This document shows positions 18,734-27,109 of a stretch of DNA of 62,225 nt, one piece after another. This DNA is from Peptococcaceae bacterium. GTDB taxonomy: Bacteria; Bacillota; Peptococcia; Peptococcales; Peptococcaceae. A program made the position numbers and the translations under genes. The first letter of the stretch is position 1. Each line of letters starts with the position of its first letter. The stretch spans positions 1-62,225 of the forward strand of contig JAFYPD010000068.1 in NCBI GenBank assembly GCA_017547685.1, in the 5' to 3' direction. The notes below the pieces were generated by a model. That model was not told where the DNA came from, searched no databases, and saw only the letters and a program-made list of their open reading frames with translations.

Positions 18734-20033
18734 CCTGCTTCACCTCATTTTCCTTCGGTTCCTCCAGCTCGGACAGACCGAATAAATCGTCAATCGCACG
18801 CATATAACAGTCAATGCGGTCCTCATGGTTCCCGGCCAGATACCGCAGGTTATACATCGGTTTGTGCAGCCACTGACTCACAATGGAGTGCGCCAGCTGT
18901 TCAATGATTTTCTTTTCGCGCGGCGTCACATTATCAATGCGGCGCAATGCTTTTTCCACTTCTTTTTTCTTGATATGTTCTGCCTGTGCCCGCAGTTTTA
19001 CGATGGTCGGCACAACCAGCAGCGAATCCAGCCAGAAGAAGAAATTTTCCAGTTCCTCTTCTACAATTCGACGTGCCTTCACCGCTTCCTTCTGGCGGCC
19101 TTCCAGATTCTGCGCCACAACATTCTGCATATCGTCAATATCGTGCAGGAACACGTTGTCCAGCTCCGCCACTGCCGGGTCAATATCGCGCGGTACGGCA
19201 ATATCGATAAACAGCAGCGGTTTGGTACGCTGACCAACCAGCCGCTCGATATCTTTTTTCTCAATAATATATTTCGGCGATGCGGTACAGCTGATTACAA
19301 TATCAGCACTGTCCAGATAGGAGCCAAAATGATCAAGCCGAACCGCCTTGCCGCCGAATTCATCGGCCAGACGCTTTGCCCGGTCAAAGGTACGGTTAGC
19401 CACAATCACACCGCTGATGCCGTTGCTGACCAGATGACGAGCCGCCAGTTCGCTGGTATCCCCTGCACCAACAATCAGCACTGTTTTATTTTCCAGTGTG
19501 CCCAGCTCCTGTTTGGCCAGTTCCACCGCAGCCGAACTGATGGACACCGCCTGACGGTCGATATAGGTTTCGGTACGCACCCGTTTGCCTAACGTCAGCG
19601 CATTCATCAGCAGGGTATTTAAAATATTGCTGGACAACCCGAATTCCAGTGCATAGTTGTAGGCATCCTGCACCTGGCCCTGAATCTGGCTTTCCCCCAG
19701 AATCATAGAGTCAAGCCCGGCTGCCACCGTGAAAAGGTGTTCTACCGCTTCCCGTTCTTTCATCACATACATGTGCTGCTGCAACAGTTCCACCGAACAT
19801 CCGCTGTATGCGCTGATAAACTGCAGCATGGAATCCACCGCCACAGAATCATCGGCACCGTCCAGATAAAATTCTGTCCGGTTGCATGTAGAAAGAATGG
19901 CAATCCCGTCCACAGCCTCCAGCTTCTGCAGTGTTTCTGCATTGCGCTGAATGTTGTTTTTGGACATAGAAACTTTTTCCCGAATTTCTACCGATGCACT
20001 TTTATAGTTTAATCCAAGTAAGATGATAGACAT
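18726..20033 (-). CDS. hemA: Glutamyl-tRNA reductase
   Basis: A 435-residue NADPH-dependent enzyme that reduces glutamyl-tRNA to glutamate-1-semialdehyde, first committed step of the C5 pathway. The nucleophilic Cys is in ILSTCNRTEFYL. GESQIQGQVQDAY is the conserved family block, and the Rossmann segment is VLIVGAGDTSELAARHL. A C-terminal dimerisation helix follows. The start overlaps the preceding gene by 25 bases, an unusually long overlap for this operon. No heme regulatory motif is evident at the N-terminus. Confidence 0.96.
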   Translation of the reverse strand: MSIILLGLNYKSASVEIREKVSMSKNNIQRNAETLQKLEAVDGIAILSTCNRTEFYLDGADDSVAVDSMLQFISAYSGCSVELLQQHMYVMKEREAVEHLFTVAAGLDSMILGESQIQGQVQDAYNYALEFGLSSNILNTLLMNALTLGKRVRTETYIDRQAVSISSAAVELAKQELGTLENKTVLIVGAGDTSELAARHLVSNGISGVIVANRTFDRAKRLADEFGGKAVRLDHFGSYLDSADIVISCTASPKYIIEKKDIERLVGQRTKPLLFIDIAVPRDIDPAVAELDNVFLHDIDDMQNVVAQNLEGRQKEAVKARRIVEEELENFFFWLDSLLVVPTIVKLRAQAEHIKKKEVEKALRRIDNVTPREKKIIEQLAHSIVSQWLHKPMYNLRYLAGNHEDRIDCYMRAIDDLFGLSELEEPKENEVKQDE

Positions 20034-20644
20034 AATTTCACCCTTTTTTGAACTTCCTCTTTTGTATCTTTTTTCAGCAGTTCCGGCAGTTCCATATCAG
20101 CTACCGACTGCAAAAACTGCCGTCGTTTTCCGGCATCCTGAACAGATTCCATGGCCTCCTGCCGTGCCTGGGCAAGAATTTCAAGCATCACACCGTACTC
20201 AGGCCCGTAATACTGTTCCAGTTCCTGTCGGATTCTGCGAGATACCGCCGGGCTGATTCCGTTTGTGGATACTGCCAGCAGCAAATCGCCGCGCTGCACC
20301 ATAGCATTCACGGTAAAACTGCTTTCCTCCCGACTGTCCACCACATTCACAAGCACCTGGTTTTCCTCACACCATTCTGCAACAGCATGGTTGACCGCCC
20401 GGCTGTCGGTGGCTGCAATCACTAAAAAACTGCCCTGCAGCATACCGTCCTGATAAGCACAGTTCTTCCACACAAACTGCTCCTGCATGGCAAGCAGCTC
20501 GTCCGTCAGTTCCGGACTGATCACAGTAACATTCGCCCCCTGTTCGGTCAGCGAAGTTACTTTGCGCAGCGCTACCTGTCCGCCACCCACAACGGTACAG
20601 CGTTTCCCTGTTAAATTCAACGTAACAGGATACATACTGGTCAT
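20009..20644 (-). CDS. Precorrin-2 dehydrogenase / siroheme-branch protein
   Basis: A 211-residue protein with the CysG N-terminal (Met8/SirC/YlnF) architecture. It has the NAD-binding KRCTVVGGGQVALRKVTSL, then LVIAATDSRAVNHAVAEWC, and VNVVDSREESSFTVNAMVQRGDL near the active-site Asp. Members oxidise precorrin-2 to sirohydrochlorin and some also insert iron. Together with the fused CobA this gives a full siroheme route. It lies two bases after hepT. In Firmicutes this gene is often placed before hemA, as here. Confidence 0.88.
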   Translation of the reverse strand: MTSMYPVTLNLTGKRCTVVGGGQVALRKVTSLTEQGANVTVISPELTDELLAMQEQFVWKNCAYQDGMLQGSFLVIAATDSRAVNHAVAEWCEENQVLVNVVDSREESSFTVNAMVQRGDLLLAVSTNGISPAVSRRIRQELEQYYGPEYGVMLEILAQARQEAMESVQDAGKRRQFLQSVADMELPELLKKDTKEEVQKRVKLCLSSYLD

Positions 20645-20646
20645 CT

Positions 20647-21621
20647 CTAAAAAGCCCTCTCTCGCAAAAATTTTACGCCGCTCATCAGCTGTTTCTTCAG
20701 TTTCACGTCAGGCAGCTGTTCTATGCAAGCTGTCGCCTGTGCCAGATATCCTTCGCCGTAGGCTTCCGCATCCTGCAGACCGCCCTGACGAATGATAATG
20801 GAAATGGCGCGATTCACCTCTGCCTGCCCGCCCGGGAACTGGCTTTTAATAGAATGAATCAGTTCCTCTTTCCCGGCAAATTCCTTCTGCAGCACCAGAA
20901 TGGTCGGCAGCGTCATAATACCGTGAGCTAAATCACTGCCTGCCGGTTTGCCCAGTTTTTGGGAATCACGGCTCATATCCAGAATATCATCCTGAATCTG
21001 AAACTCCATACCAAGATTATATCCAATCTGGTAGAAAATATCGATATCCTGCTCCGATGCACCGCATGCCACCGCTGCCGCCTGACAGCTGCTGGCCATT
21101 AAAATGGCTGTTTTGCGGTCGATTCGATAATTATAATCTTCCACGGTCTGGTTTACATCAAAAGTAGAGCGCAGCTGTTCCACTTCGCCCAGACTCATCT
21201 CAATACTCAATTCGGCCATAATCTGCAGCAGACGATTGCTGTTCGGCAGCGCCCGAATCATATCAATAGCTTTCATCAGCACATAATCGCCCACATGAAT
21301 GGCGTACCGATTGCCCGTTTCTGCATTGATGGTTGCCTGCCCGCGGCGGGTATCGGCCTGATCCACCACATCATCGTGAATCAGCGATGCCATATGCACC
21401 ATTTCCAGTGCAGCCGCCAGCGGGATAATTTCTTTTTCTTTCCCGTACATACTGGCTGTCATGATGGCCAGTGCAGGGCGCACCCGTTTGCCGCCCGCAT
21501 GCAGCGTATTCAGCGCCTTTTCCCGGATTGCCGGATGTTCAAAATCCAGAGCCTGTTCCAGGTACGCTTCTACATCGCGCAATCGCTCTTTCATTCCATG
21601 CATTTCTAAAATTTTTAACAT
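20647..21621 (-). CDS. hepT: Polyprenyl diphosphate synthase, large (catalytic) subunit, HepT-like
   Basis: A 324-residue trans-isoprenyl diphosphate synthase with both Asp-rich motifs, LIHDDVVDQADTRRG and FQIQDDILDMSRD, plus HAGGKRVRPALA at the start. It elongates FPP/GGPP to the medium-chain tail used for menaquinone. The immediate upstream gene looks like the non-catalytic HepS component, so the active enzyme is probably the heterodimer. Could instead be named as a generic polyprenyl synthetase (ispB-like). Confidence 0.85.
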   Translation of the reverse strand: MLKILEMHGMKERLRDVEAYLEQALDFEHPAIREKALNTLHAGGKRVRPALAIMTASMYGKEKEIIPLAAALEMVHMASLIHDDVVDQADTRRGQATINAETGNRYAIHVGDYVLMKAIDMIRALPNSNRLLQIMAELSIEMSLGEVEQLRSTFDVNQTVEDYNYRIDRKTAILMASSCQAAAVACGASEQDIDIFYQIGYNLGMEFQIQDDILDMSRDSQKLGKPAGSDLAHGIMTLPTILVLQKEFAGKEELIHSIKSQFPGGQAEVNRAISIIIRQGGLQDAEAYGEGYLAQATACIEQLPDVKLKKQLMSGVKFLRERAF

Positions 21622-21648
21622 TTCATTTATCCCCTAGAACATCTCCGT

Positions 21649-22239
21649 CTATAGCTTTTCCTCCAGCTGTGCCAGACTGGTAATCCGTTCCCCGTATACC
21701 AGCTGCCACTGCTCACGCAGATAATTTTCTGCAGCAACCTGTAAACTTTCCTTTTCTGTAAATGCTTCCCCTGCCAGAACCGCAACGGCTTCCGCCACTT
21801 TCTGCGCCAGCAGATTCCGATAATAGGCATCCGGCTCCGCATGGTTCCTCTGCTCCAGCCGGTCAACCTCTCGGCTGTTGAGATCTTTCATATAGTCCAG
21901 ATAAACCGGCAGGCAGTTTTCCTTTTGGCATTCCGCCAGCATCCGGTAAAACCGGCCTAAAAACAGATCACCAAGCAGCACCGGCATCTGCACGCCGCTG
22001 CGGAACCCTGCATCCTCCAGTGTGCCTTCCTTTACCGAAATATGAATTTTGGCATACAGATACACCAGTTCCGAAATATGCCCGATTTCCTGTGCATCTT
22101 TTGCCGGTATAGCAGCAATTCTGCCCAGATATGCTGCCAGCTGCGAAAAAAAGACAAATTCACCGTAATGGAATTCCTGAGCCAGCAAATCAAATATTGT
22201 AACATCTTTTACCCGCAAAGACGGAATTAAATGCTGCAA
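21649..22239 (-). CDS. Heptaprenyl diphosphate synthase component I-like protein (HepS family)
   Basis: About 196 residues with no Asp-rich catalytic motif. The helix VLLGDLFLGRFYRMLAECQK matches the LAGDYxSGxYYxLLA helix of HepS, preceded by a HISELVYLYAKIHISVKE segment in the matching place. In B. subtilis HepS is the small, non-catalytic chain that sets product length for HepT. Being directly upstream of hepT supports this. The start is uncertain: an ATG at 22266 has only a weak site, whereas TTG at 22239 has GAGGTG five bases upstream, so I favour the TTG. This is the first gene of the eight-gene operon ending at hemL. Confidence 0.65.
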   Translation of the reverse strand: MQHLIPSLRVKDVTIFDLLAQEFHYGEFVFFSQLAAYLGRIAAIPAKDAQEIGHISELVYLYAKIHISVKEGTLEDAGFRSGVQMPVLLGDLFLGRFYRMLAECQKENCLPVYLDYMKDLNSREVDRLEQRNHAEPDAYYRNLLAQKVAEAVAVLAGEAFTEKESLQVAAENYLREQWQLVYGERITSLAQLEEKL

Positions 22240-22499
22240 ACAAATCACCTCAAATTCTCCAACCATTTACCGTTCTTTCTCAATCATCATAATAATCATT
22301 TCATTTTAACATATTTATATACAAAAAAATAGGACTATATCGTTATCATCGATGAATTTTTTCATAGATAGTTATATTATCGCAGAAAAAGACAGCATCC
22401 GCAATGGTTTTCCAGCAATTCACGCTTTATGCCGCAATCTTTTTGCTGAAAAATTTTTCTACATCTGATTTCTTCACAGAATCCACACAATGTTTTGTT

Positions 22500-22523
22500 A
22501 TCATGATTCTGATCATGATTCTG
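22500..22523 (+). repeat. Tandem 12-bp direct repeat at a promoter (putative response-regulator operator)
   Basis: ATCATGATTCTG occurs twice back to back (22500-22511, 22512-22523). It overlaps the -35 position and spacer of the promoter for the two-component genes. OmpR-type regulators bind direct repeats of this kind, so autoregulation is a reasonable inference. Confidence 0.6.
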
Positions 22524-22535
22524 ATATAGTATAAT
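22507..22535 (+). promoter_or_regulatory. Promoter of the two-component operon
   Basis: TATAAT at 22530-22535 is strong, while the -35 at 22507-22512 (TTCTGA) 17 bases away is weak. That combination is typical of activator-dependent promoters. The ribosome site GAGAGGTG at 22541-22548 follows. Confidence 0.6.
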
Positions 22536-22556
22536 GTGACAGAGAGGTGTTCTGTT

Positions 22557-23219
22557 ATGAATAAAATCCTTCTGGTAGAAGATGAAGCGGATTTGCGCAG
22601 CATTGTGGCGTCTTATCTGCGCAAAGAAAATTTTACAGTAATCGAAGCAGCTGATGGGCAGGAAGCACTGGATCGGTTTGCCGAAGAGGAATTCTGTTTA
22701 CTGATTTTAGATTTGATGCTGCCCAAACTGAACGGCTTTGAGGTATGCAGCCGGATTCGCAGCCAGTCTAACGTGCCGATTCTGATTTTAACAGCCCGCG
22801 ACGGTGAGCTGGACGAGCTGCGCGGTTTTCACTGCGGTGCTGATGAATACATCGCCAAACCCTTCAGCCCGGATATTCTCATGGTACGTATCAAATCCCT
22901 GCTGAAACGATGTGACCTGCTGCTGGAAAATGAGGTCGTTGTGGGCGATTTCACCATCAATTACAGGCAGCGCACTGCCCATCATCAGGGACAGCGGCTT
23001 ATGCTGACCCCGAAAGAATTTGATTTACTCTACTATCTGGTCAATAATAAAAATATCGCGCTGAGCCGGGAACAGATTCTGGATGCGGTGTGGGGCATGG
23101 ATTATTACGGCGACACCCGCACGGTGGACACGCATATCAAATGTATCCGCGCCAAGGTGGGCGTATTAGGCCAGCATATCAAAACCATTCGGAAATTTGG
23201 ATACAAACTGGAGATGTAA
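22557..23219 (+). CDS. OmpR/PhoB-family response regulator
   Basis: A 220-residue DNA-binding response regulator. The receiver domain (1-118) has the acidic pair EDEAD, phospho-acceptor Asp in LLILDLMLPKLNGF, Thr in ILILTARDG and Lys in YIAKPFSPD. The C-terminal winged helix (125-218) carries LTPKEFDLLYYLVNN and DTRTVDTHIKCIRAKVG. Start ATG at 22557 is preferred because of GAGAGGTG upstream; an in-frame GTG at 22536 lies in the promoter. The signal and targets are not deducible, and the likely first target is its own promoter. Confidence 0.93.
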   Translation: MNKILLVEDEADLRSIVASYLRKENFTVIEAADGQEALDRFAEEEFCLLILDLMLPKLNGFEVCSRIRSQSNVPILILTARDGELDELRGFHCGADEYIAKPFSPDILMVRIKSLLKRCDLLLENEVVVGDFTINYRQRTAHHQGQRLMLTPKEFDLLYYLVNNKNIALSREQILDAVWGMDYYGDTRTVDTHIKCIRAKVGVLGQHIKTIRKFGYKLEM

Positions 23220-23233
23220 GCGAGGAATGCTTT

Positions 23234-24856
23234 ATGAAACAACCCATTCAGAAACAGCCTGTTCTGAAACAGCCTATTCATCTGAGAATATTTTTCAGCT
23301 TTGCCGCAGTGCTGCTGGCCAGTATCCTAATTACCATGCTATTCGGCAATCAGCTGATGGAACAGCTTTATTTAAAAAGCAAAACCAGCGATTTAGAGAC
23401 CGCCTGCTCCAGCATCACAGATGTGCTGCTGGAACGGGACTGTGACCTCACCATGGTTGAAGATTTTCGGGATGCGCTTTACGAGATTGAAAAAAACAAT
23501 ATCAATATCATGCTGCTGACGATGGACCAGCATCAGATTTATGTCAGCTACTATTCTCGGGAAAACTGGCTGAGCGACGTATTTCGGCCATCCATGCCGA
23601 TGGATACCTGCACCAGCACCTTCGCTATGAATGCTGTACCCATTGACCCGTTCCGCTCCTCGCCTCGCCAGTGGATTGATGACGCTGCCAGAGCGGGTGT
23701 TTTTCAGACGGCCAGCCTTCCGCTGCTGATAACCGAACAGTCGGAGCATCAGCCTGGCAAAGGAACACTGGATTATTACGGCAAAATATCGGCCAGCGAC
23801 AAAACCGTTTACATCTTTCTGCGAACACCGCAGGAGCCGATTTCACTAGCCGCCAGCCTAGCCGTGAAATATAATCTGTATCTGGCACTGATTTCCTTTT
23901 TATTCACCGCCATCATGAGTTATTTTCTGGCGCGGCGTGTCACCCGCCCCATCGAACAGATTCAGCAGCATACCGACCGCATCAGCCGGATGGATTTTTC
24001 ACAGCCTTGCGAGGTAAAAACCGGCGATGAGCTGGAAGCGCTGAGCCATAATATTAATCAGATGTCGGAAAAGCTGCAGGATTCTATTGTTCAGATGCAG
24101 ATTAACCAGCAGCTTCTGGAAAAAGACCTGGAGCGCGAGGCAAAAACCAATGAACTGCGCCGGGAGTTTATCGCCAATGTATCCCATGATTTCAAAACAC
24201 CGCTGACATTAATCCGCGCCTATACAGAAACCCTGCGCAATCAGGCGCTGACAACGGAGGAACAGAAACAGTACTGCGATATCATTCTCACAGAAAGCAG
24301 CCGCATGAACCGGCTGGTCACCCAGCTTCTGCAGTTATCCAAACTGGAAAGCGGCATTGTGGAACTAGAGCTGTCCTGGTTCCCTGTGGAAGAACTGATG
24401 CGTGAAATTCTGCATAACAATCAACTGCCCATTCAGCAGAATCATTTGCAGATTCAGTGGGATTGCGGTGGCCAGGAACATATTGTGCAGGGGGATTATC
24501 CGCGTATTGAGCAGGCGCTTATCAATCTGCTGGAAAACGCCATCAAATACACACCGGAACGGGGACAGATTATCATTCAGACAGAGACCCTGCCGGACAA
24601 TCTGTGCCGCATTGCTATCACCAACACCAGCCAGCCGCTGACAGATGAACAGCTAGAACACCTATTCATCAGTTTTTATAAAGCTGACGAAAGCCGGCAT
24701 CTGGACCAGCAGAGTTTCGGCCTGGGGCTGGCCATTGTAAAAGCAACCATGGACTTACATGGGCAGTCCTGCACCGCATGTAACACACCGGAAGGCCTGC
24801 AGATTGCCTTCATCCTCCCGCTTCTGCCCGAAGCTGATGAAGACGAGGACGAATAA
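23234..24856 (+). CDS. Membrane sensor histidine kinase
   Basis: A 540-residue kinase, partner of the preceding regulator. The N-terminus carries a short QKQP/LKQP repeat, then a first membrane helix (residues 18-38), an extracytoplasmic region of about 165 residues and a second helix (YLALISFLFTAIMSYFLA). HAMP follows (RRVTRPIEQIQQHTDRISRM). HisKA has the phospho-His in VSHDFKTPLTLIRAYTETL. HATPase_c has the N box LINLLENAIKYTPERG and G box FGLGLAIVKATMDLHG. The ATG at 23234 has GAGG eight bases upstream; longer in-frame extensions overlap the regulator gene and were rejected. Confidence 0.92.
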   Translation: MKQPIQKQPVLKQPIHLRIFFSFAAVLLASILITMLFGNQLMEQLYLKSKTSDLETACSSITDVLLERDCDLTMVEDFRDALYEIEKNNINIMLLTMDQHQIYVSYYSRENWLSDVFRPSMPMDTCTSTFAMNAVPIDPFRSSPRQWIDDAARAGVFQTASLPLLITEQSEHQPGKGTLDYYGKISASDKTVYIFLRTPQEPISLAASLAVKYNLYLALISFLFTAIMSYFLARRVTRPIEQIQQHTDRISRMDFSQPCEVKTGDELEALSHNINQMSEKLQDSIVQMQINQQLLEKDLEREAKTNELRREFIANVSHDFKTPLTLIRAYTETLRNQALTTEEQKQYCDIILTESSRMNRLVTQLLQLSKLESGIVELELSWFPVEELMREILHNNQLPIQQNHLQIQWDCGGQEHIVQGDYPRIEQALINLLENAIKYTPERGQIIIQTETLPDNLCRIAITNTSQPLTDEQLEHLFISFYKADESRHLDQQSFGLGLAIVKATMDLHGQSCTACNTPEGLQIAFILPLLPEADEDEDE

Positions 24857-24880
24857 AATATATATAGCACACAGCAGCAG

Positions 24881-24905
24881 CGCAGAAGTATACACTCTTC
24901 TGTTT
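24881..24905 (+). terminator. Terminator of the two-component operon (repeated sequence)
   Basis: CAGAAG and CTTCTG arms around an 8-base loop, followed by TTTT, 25 bases after the kinase stop. The 29 bases 24877-24905 recur with one mismatch on the minus strand at 55687-55715, again just after a gene. Confidence 0.6.
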
Positions 24906-24994
24906 TGCATTATCCAGTTTCTTTTTTTAATAATTTTTTATATATTTTTTGAAAAATGTAACGATTATATCTTTTATTTTTCGCGCAGCCGTTG

Positions 24995-25000
24995 TATACT
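24995..25000 (+). promoter_or_regulatory. Possible -10 box of the GGDEF-EAL gene
   Basis: TATACT at 24995-25000, 63 bases before the ATG, is the best -10 in this 206-base intergenic stretch. No good -35 is visible; the remainder is T-rich and otherwise unremarkable. Confidence 0.35.
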
Positions 25001-25062
25001 GTCTTTGAGGGAAATACATTCTTCACATTTGTTTTCACCCGTGAAGGATGGGAGGAATTTTT

Positions 25063-26982
25063 ATGACATTTTCTATTACCATGGAAGTTGTCTCACTGCT
25101 GATTACACTTCTGCTTGTGCTGTTTCACTACGACAGGCAGAATCGGAATAATAAACAATATCACCTGTTTTCCGCATGTCTGATTTTATCCGGCATTACA
25201 ATTGCGCTGGACATTTTTACATCGTTCACCATTGACGGCACCGTTCAGGTTGTCTTCCGGCTGAACTATGCGTTAAACATGATTTATTTTTTCTTCCAGC
25301 ATCTCAGCTTTTCCGTGATGGCAATCTACTGTTTTTACCTGATGTTTGAACATATTGCCGATCTGCACTGCTACAACATCGCAACAAAACTGGTAAAAAC
25401 ATTCTGTCTGATTCTGGAGGTTATGGTTGCAGCCAACCCGTGGACAGACTGGTTCTTCTACTTTGAAAACGGTATTTACATGCGCGGTCCGTTTAACAAA
25501 CTGGCCTATGCCTTTCTGGCCATCGAAGTGGCAATGCTTTGCGTCTGCTATTTTCGCAATCGTTCCATCGTCAGCCCGGCCATGCACAAGCTGATGAAAG
25601 TCACACCACCTGTGGTACTGGCACTGGCTGCGGTACAGCTTCTCTATCAGGATACCCTGATGGCCGGTACCATCGAAGCACTGGTGAACCTGATTTTCTA
25701 CATTACGTTCCAGAATAACCGAGTCGGGCAGGATTCTCTGACGGAACTTCCAAACCGAAACACCTTTATTCAGGAACTGGACGTAAAACAGAAGAAAAAC
25801 AGCCAGCTGCATCTCTGCCTGATTCATCTGGACCAGATGGAGGAAATCAACCAGAAATACGGCACGCAGAAAGGGGATACCCTGCTTTATCAGGTATCCC
25901 GTTATCTTGACCAGATTTCTCCGCAGTATCAGGCATTTCGCTTCGGCAATACCCGCTTTCTGCTGATGGGGCCATACCGCAGTGACGATAACGCTGCCGC
26001 GCTGACCCGCCAGATGTGTCAGAGATTTCATGAACCCTGGAGTGCTGTGAATGAAGGCTGTTACTGCAGCATCAGTCTGGCGCATATCGTTGTCGGCCCT
26101 GATACGCAAAATGAAAATCAGATTATTGACCAGCTGGAATACACGCTGTCTGAAGCGATGAAGAAGCCAGCCGGTCAGGCTGTGTTCTTTGATGTTCAGC
26201 TGCGCACCCAGTACGAACGCCGCATCTTTGTGCTGGAACAGATTCGCAAAGCGCTGGATACTAATTCATTACAGATTTATTTCCAGCCCATTTATCACTG
26301 CCAAAAACAGACGTTTACTTCTGCTGAAACGCTGCTTCGCCTGTTTGATGAACACGGCAAGCCGATTTCCCCTGGTGAATTTATTCCGCTGGCGGAACAG
26401 AACGGTCTCATCGATGAAATCAGCTGGCAGCTGTTACATAAAGTCTGCGCCTTTCTGGCAGAACATCCTGATTTGCCGCTGCGCACCATTTCCATTAACC
26501 TGGCCATGCAGCAGCTGACCGACCGCACCTTCTGGAACCGGATTCACACAGCACAGGAACAGTATGGTATTTCACTGGAAAAACTGCGCATTGAAATTAC
26601 AGAACGCACCATCAGTGAAAATCCGGCGCAGGTGCGCAAAATCATGTCGTATCTTACTGAAAAAAGATTGCGCTTCTATCTGGATGATTTCGGTATCGGA
26701 TACTCTAATCTGGCCAATATGATGACGCTTCCGTTTGAGACTGTGAAACTGGATGCCAGTCTTCTGCGTGATATTGCACAGAACGAAACGCTCAGCCATA
26801 CTGTAGACCTGCTGATTCAGATGATGCATCACGCCGGATTCCTGGTGGTGGCCGAAGGGCTCGAGACAGAAGAACAGATTCAAAAAGCACACCAGCTGCA
26901 TGTGGACTGTATTCAGGGTTACTATTATGCAAGGCCGATGCCTGCGGATGAACTGGTGACGTTTTTGGAAAATAATAAATGA
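25063..26982 (+). CDS. Membrane GGDEF-EAL protein, probable cyclic-di-GMP phosphodiesterase
   Basis: A 639-residue protein. The first ~215 residues hold 6-7 hydrophobic helices, a likely membrane sensor. A GGDEF domain follows (about 221-385), but the signature is replaced by RFGNTRF, so cyclase activity is unlikely. The EAL domain (about 400-635) keeps the catalytic set: AETLLRL in place of EAL, SINLA, RIEITER, YLDDFGIGYSN, VKLD, VAEGLE and CIQGYYYARPMP. This predicts c-di-GMP hydrolysis, possibly controlled by the degenerate GGDEF. ATG at 25063 has GGAGG seven bases upstream. Confidence 0.9.
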   Translation: MTFSITMEVVSLLITLLLVLFHYDRQNRNNKQYHLFSACLILSGITIALDIFTSFTIDGTVQVVFRLNYALNMIYFFFQHLSFSVMAIYCFYLMFEHIADLHCYNIATKLVKTFCLILEVMVAANPWTDWFFYFENGIYMRGPFNKLAYAFLAIEVAMLCVCYFRNRSIVSPAMHKLMKVTPPVVLALAAVQLLYQDTLMAGTIEALVNLIFYITFQNNRVGQDSLTELPNRNTFIQELDVKQKKNSQLHLCLIHLDQMEEINQKYGTQKGDTLLYQVSRYLDQISPQYQAFRFGNTRFLLMGPYRSDDNAAALTRQMCQRFHEPWSAVNEGCYCSISLAHIVVGPDTQNENQIIDQLEYTLSEAMKKPAGQAVFFDVQLRTQYERRIFVLEQIRKALDTNSLQIYFQPIYHCQKQTFTSAETLLRLFDEHGKPISPGEFIPLAEQNGLIDEISWQLLHKVCAFLAEHPDLPLRTISINLAMQQLTDRTFWNRIHTAQEQYGISLEKLRIEITERTISENPAQVRKIMSYLTEKRLRFYLDDFGIGYSNLANMMTLPFETVKLDASLLRDIAQNETLSHTVDLLIQMMHHAGFLVVAEGLETEEQIQKAHQLHVDCIQGYYYARPMPADELVTFLENNK

Positions 26983-26986
26983 CAAG

Positions 26987-27024
26987 AAGAGGCCGTGACG
27001 AAATGATACTCGTTCCGGCCTCTT
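26987..27024 (+). terminator. Terminator of the GGDEF-EAL gene
   Basis: AAGAGGCCG (26987-26995) pairs with CGGCCTCTT (27016-27024) and is followed by T-rich sequence, immediately after the stop codon. Confidence 0.75.
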
Positions 27025-27066
27025 TGGTGTAAATTTATATTTCAGTTTTTCATTTGCTGATATAAG

Positions 27067-27103
27067 AAACCTCCTGCACGGATATGTAGCAGGAGGTTTT
27101 TTT
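27067..27103. terminator. Second terminator between convergent genes (serves cysK)
   Basis: AAACCTCCTGC (27067-27077) and GCAGGAGGTTT (27089-27099), followed by a run of T on the plus strand and preceded by A residues, lying just beyond the cysK stop. It acts on the plus strand as backup, and possibly on the minus strand. Confidence 0.75.
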
Positions 27104-27109
27104 GTTGTC

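Noticed and set aside
18825..19592. 255-codon plus-strand frame across hemA
   Set aside because: Lies fully within hemA on the other strand with no family features.
23090..23233. Longer N-terminus for the histidine kinase
   Set aside because: It would overlap the response regulator by 130 bases; the ATG at 23234 has a ribosome site and is followed by a proper membrane start.
25273..26109. 278-codon minus-strand frame inside the GGDEF-EAL gene
   Set aside because: Shadow of a clearly real gene; no start signals and no recognisable domain.
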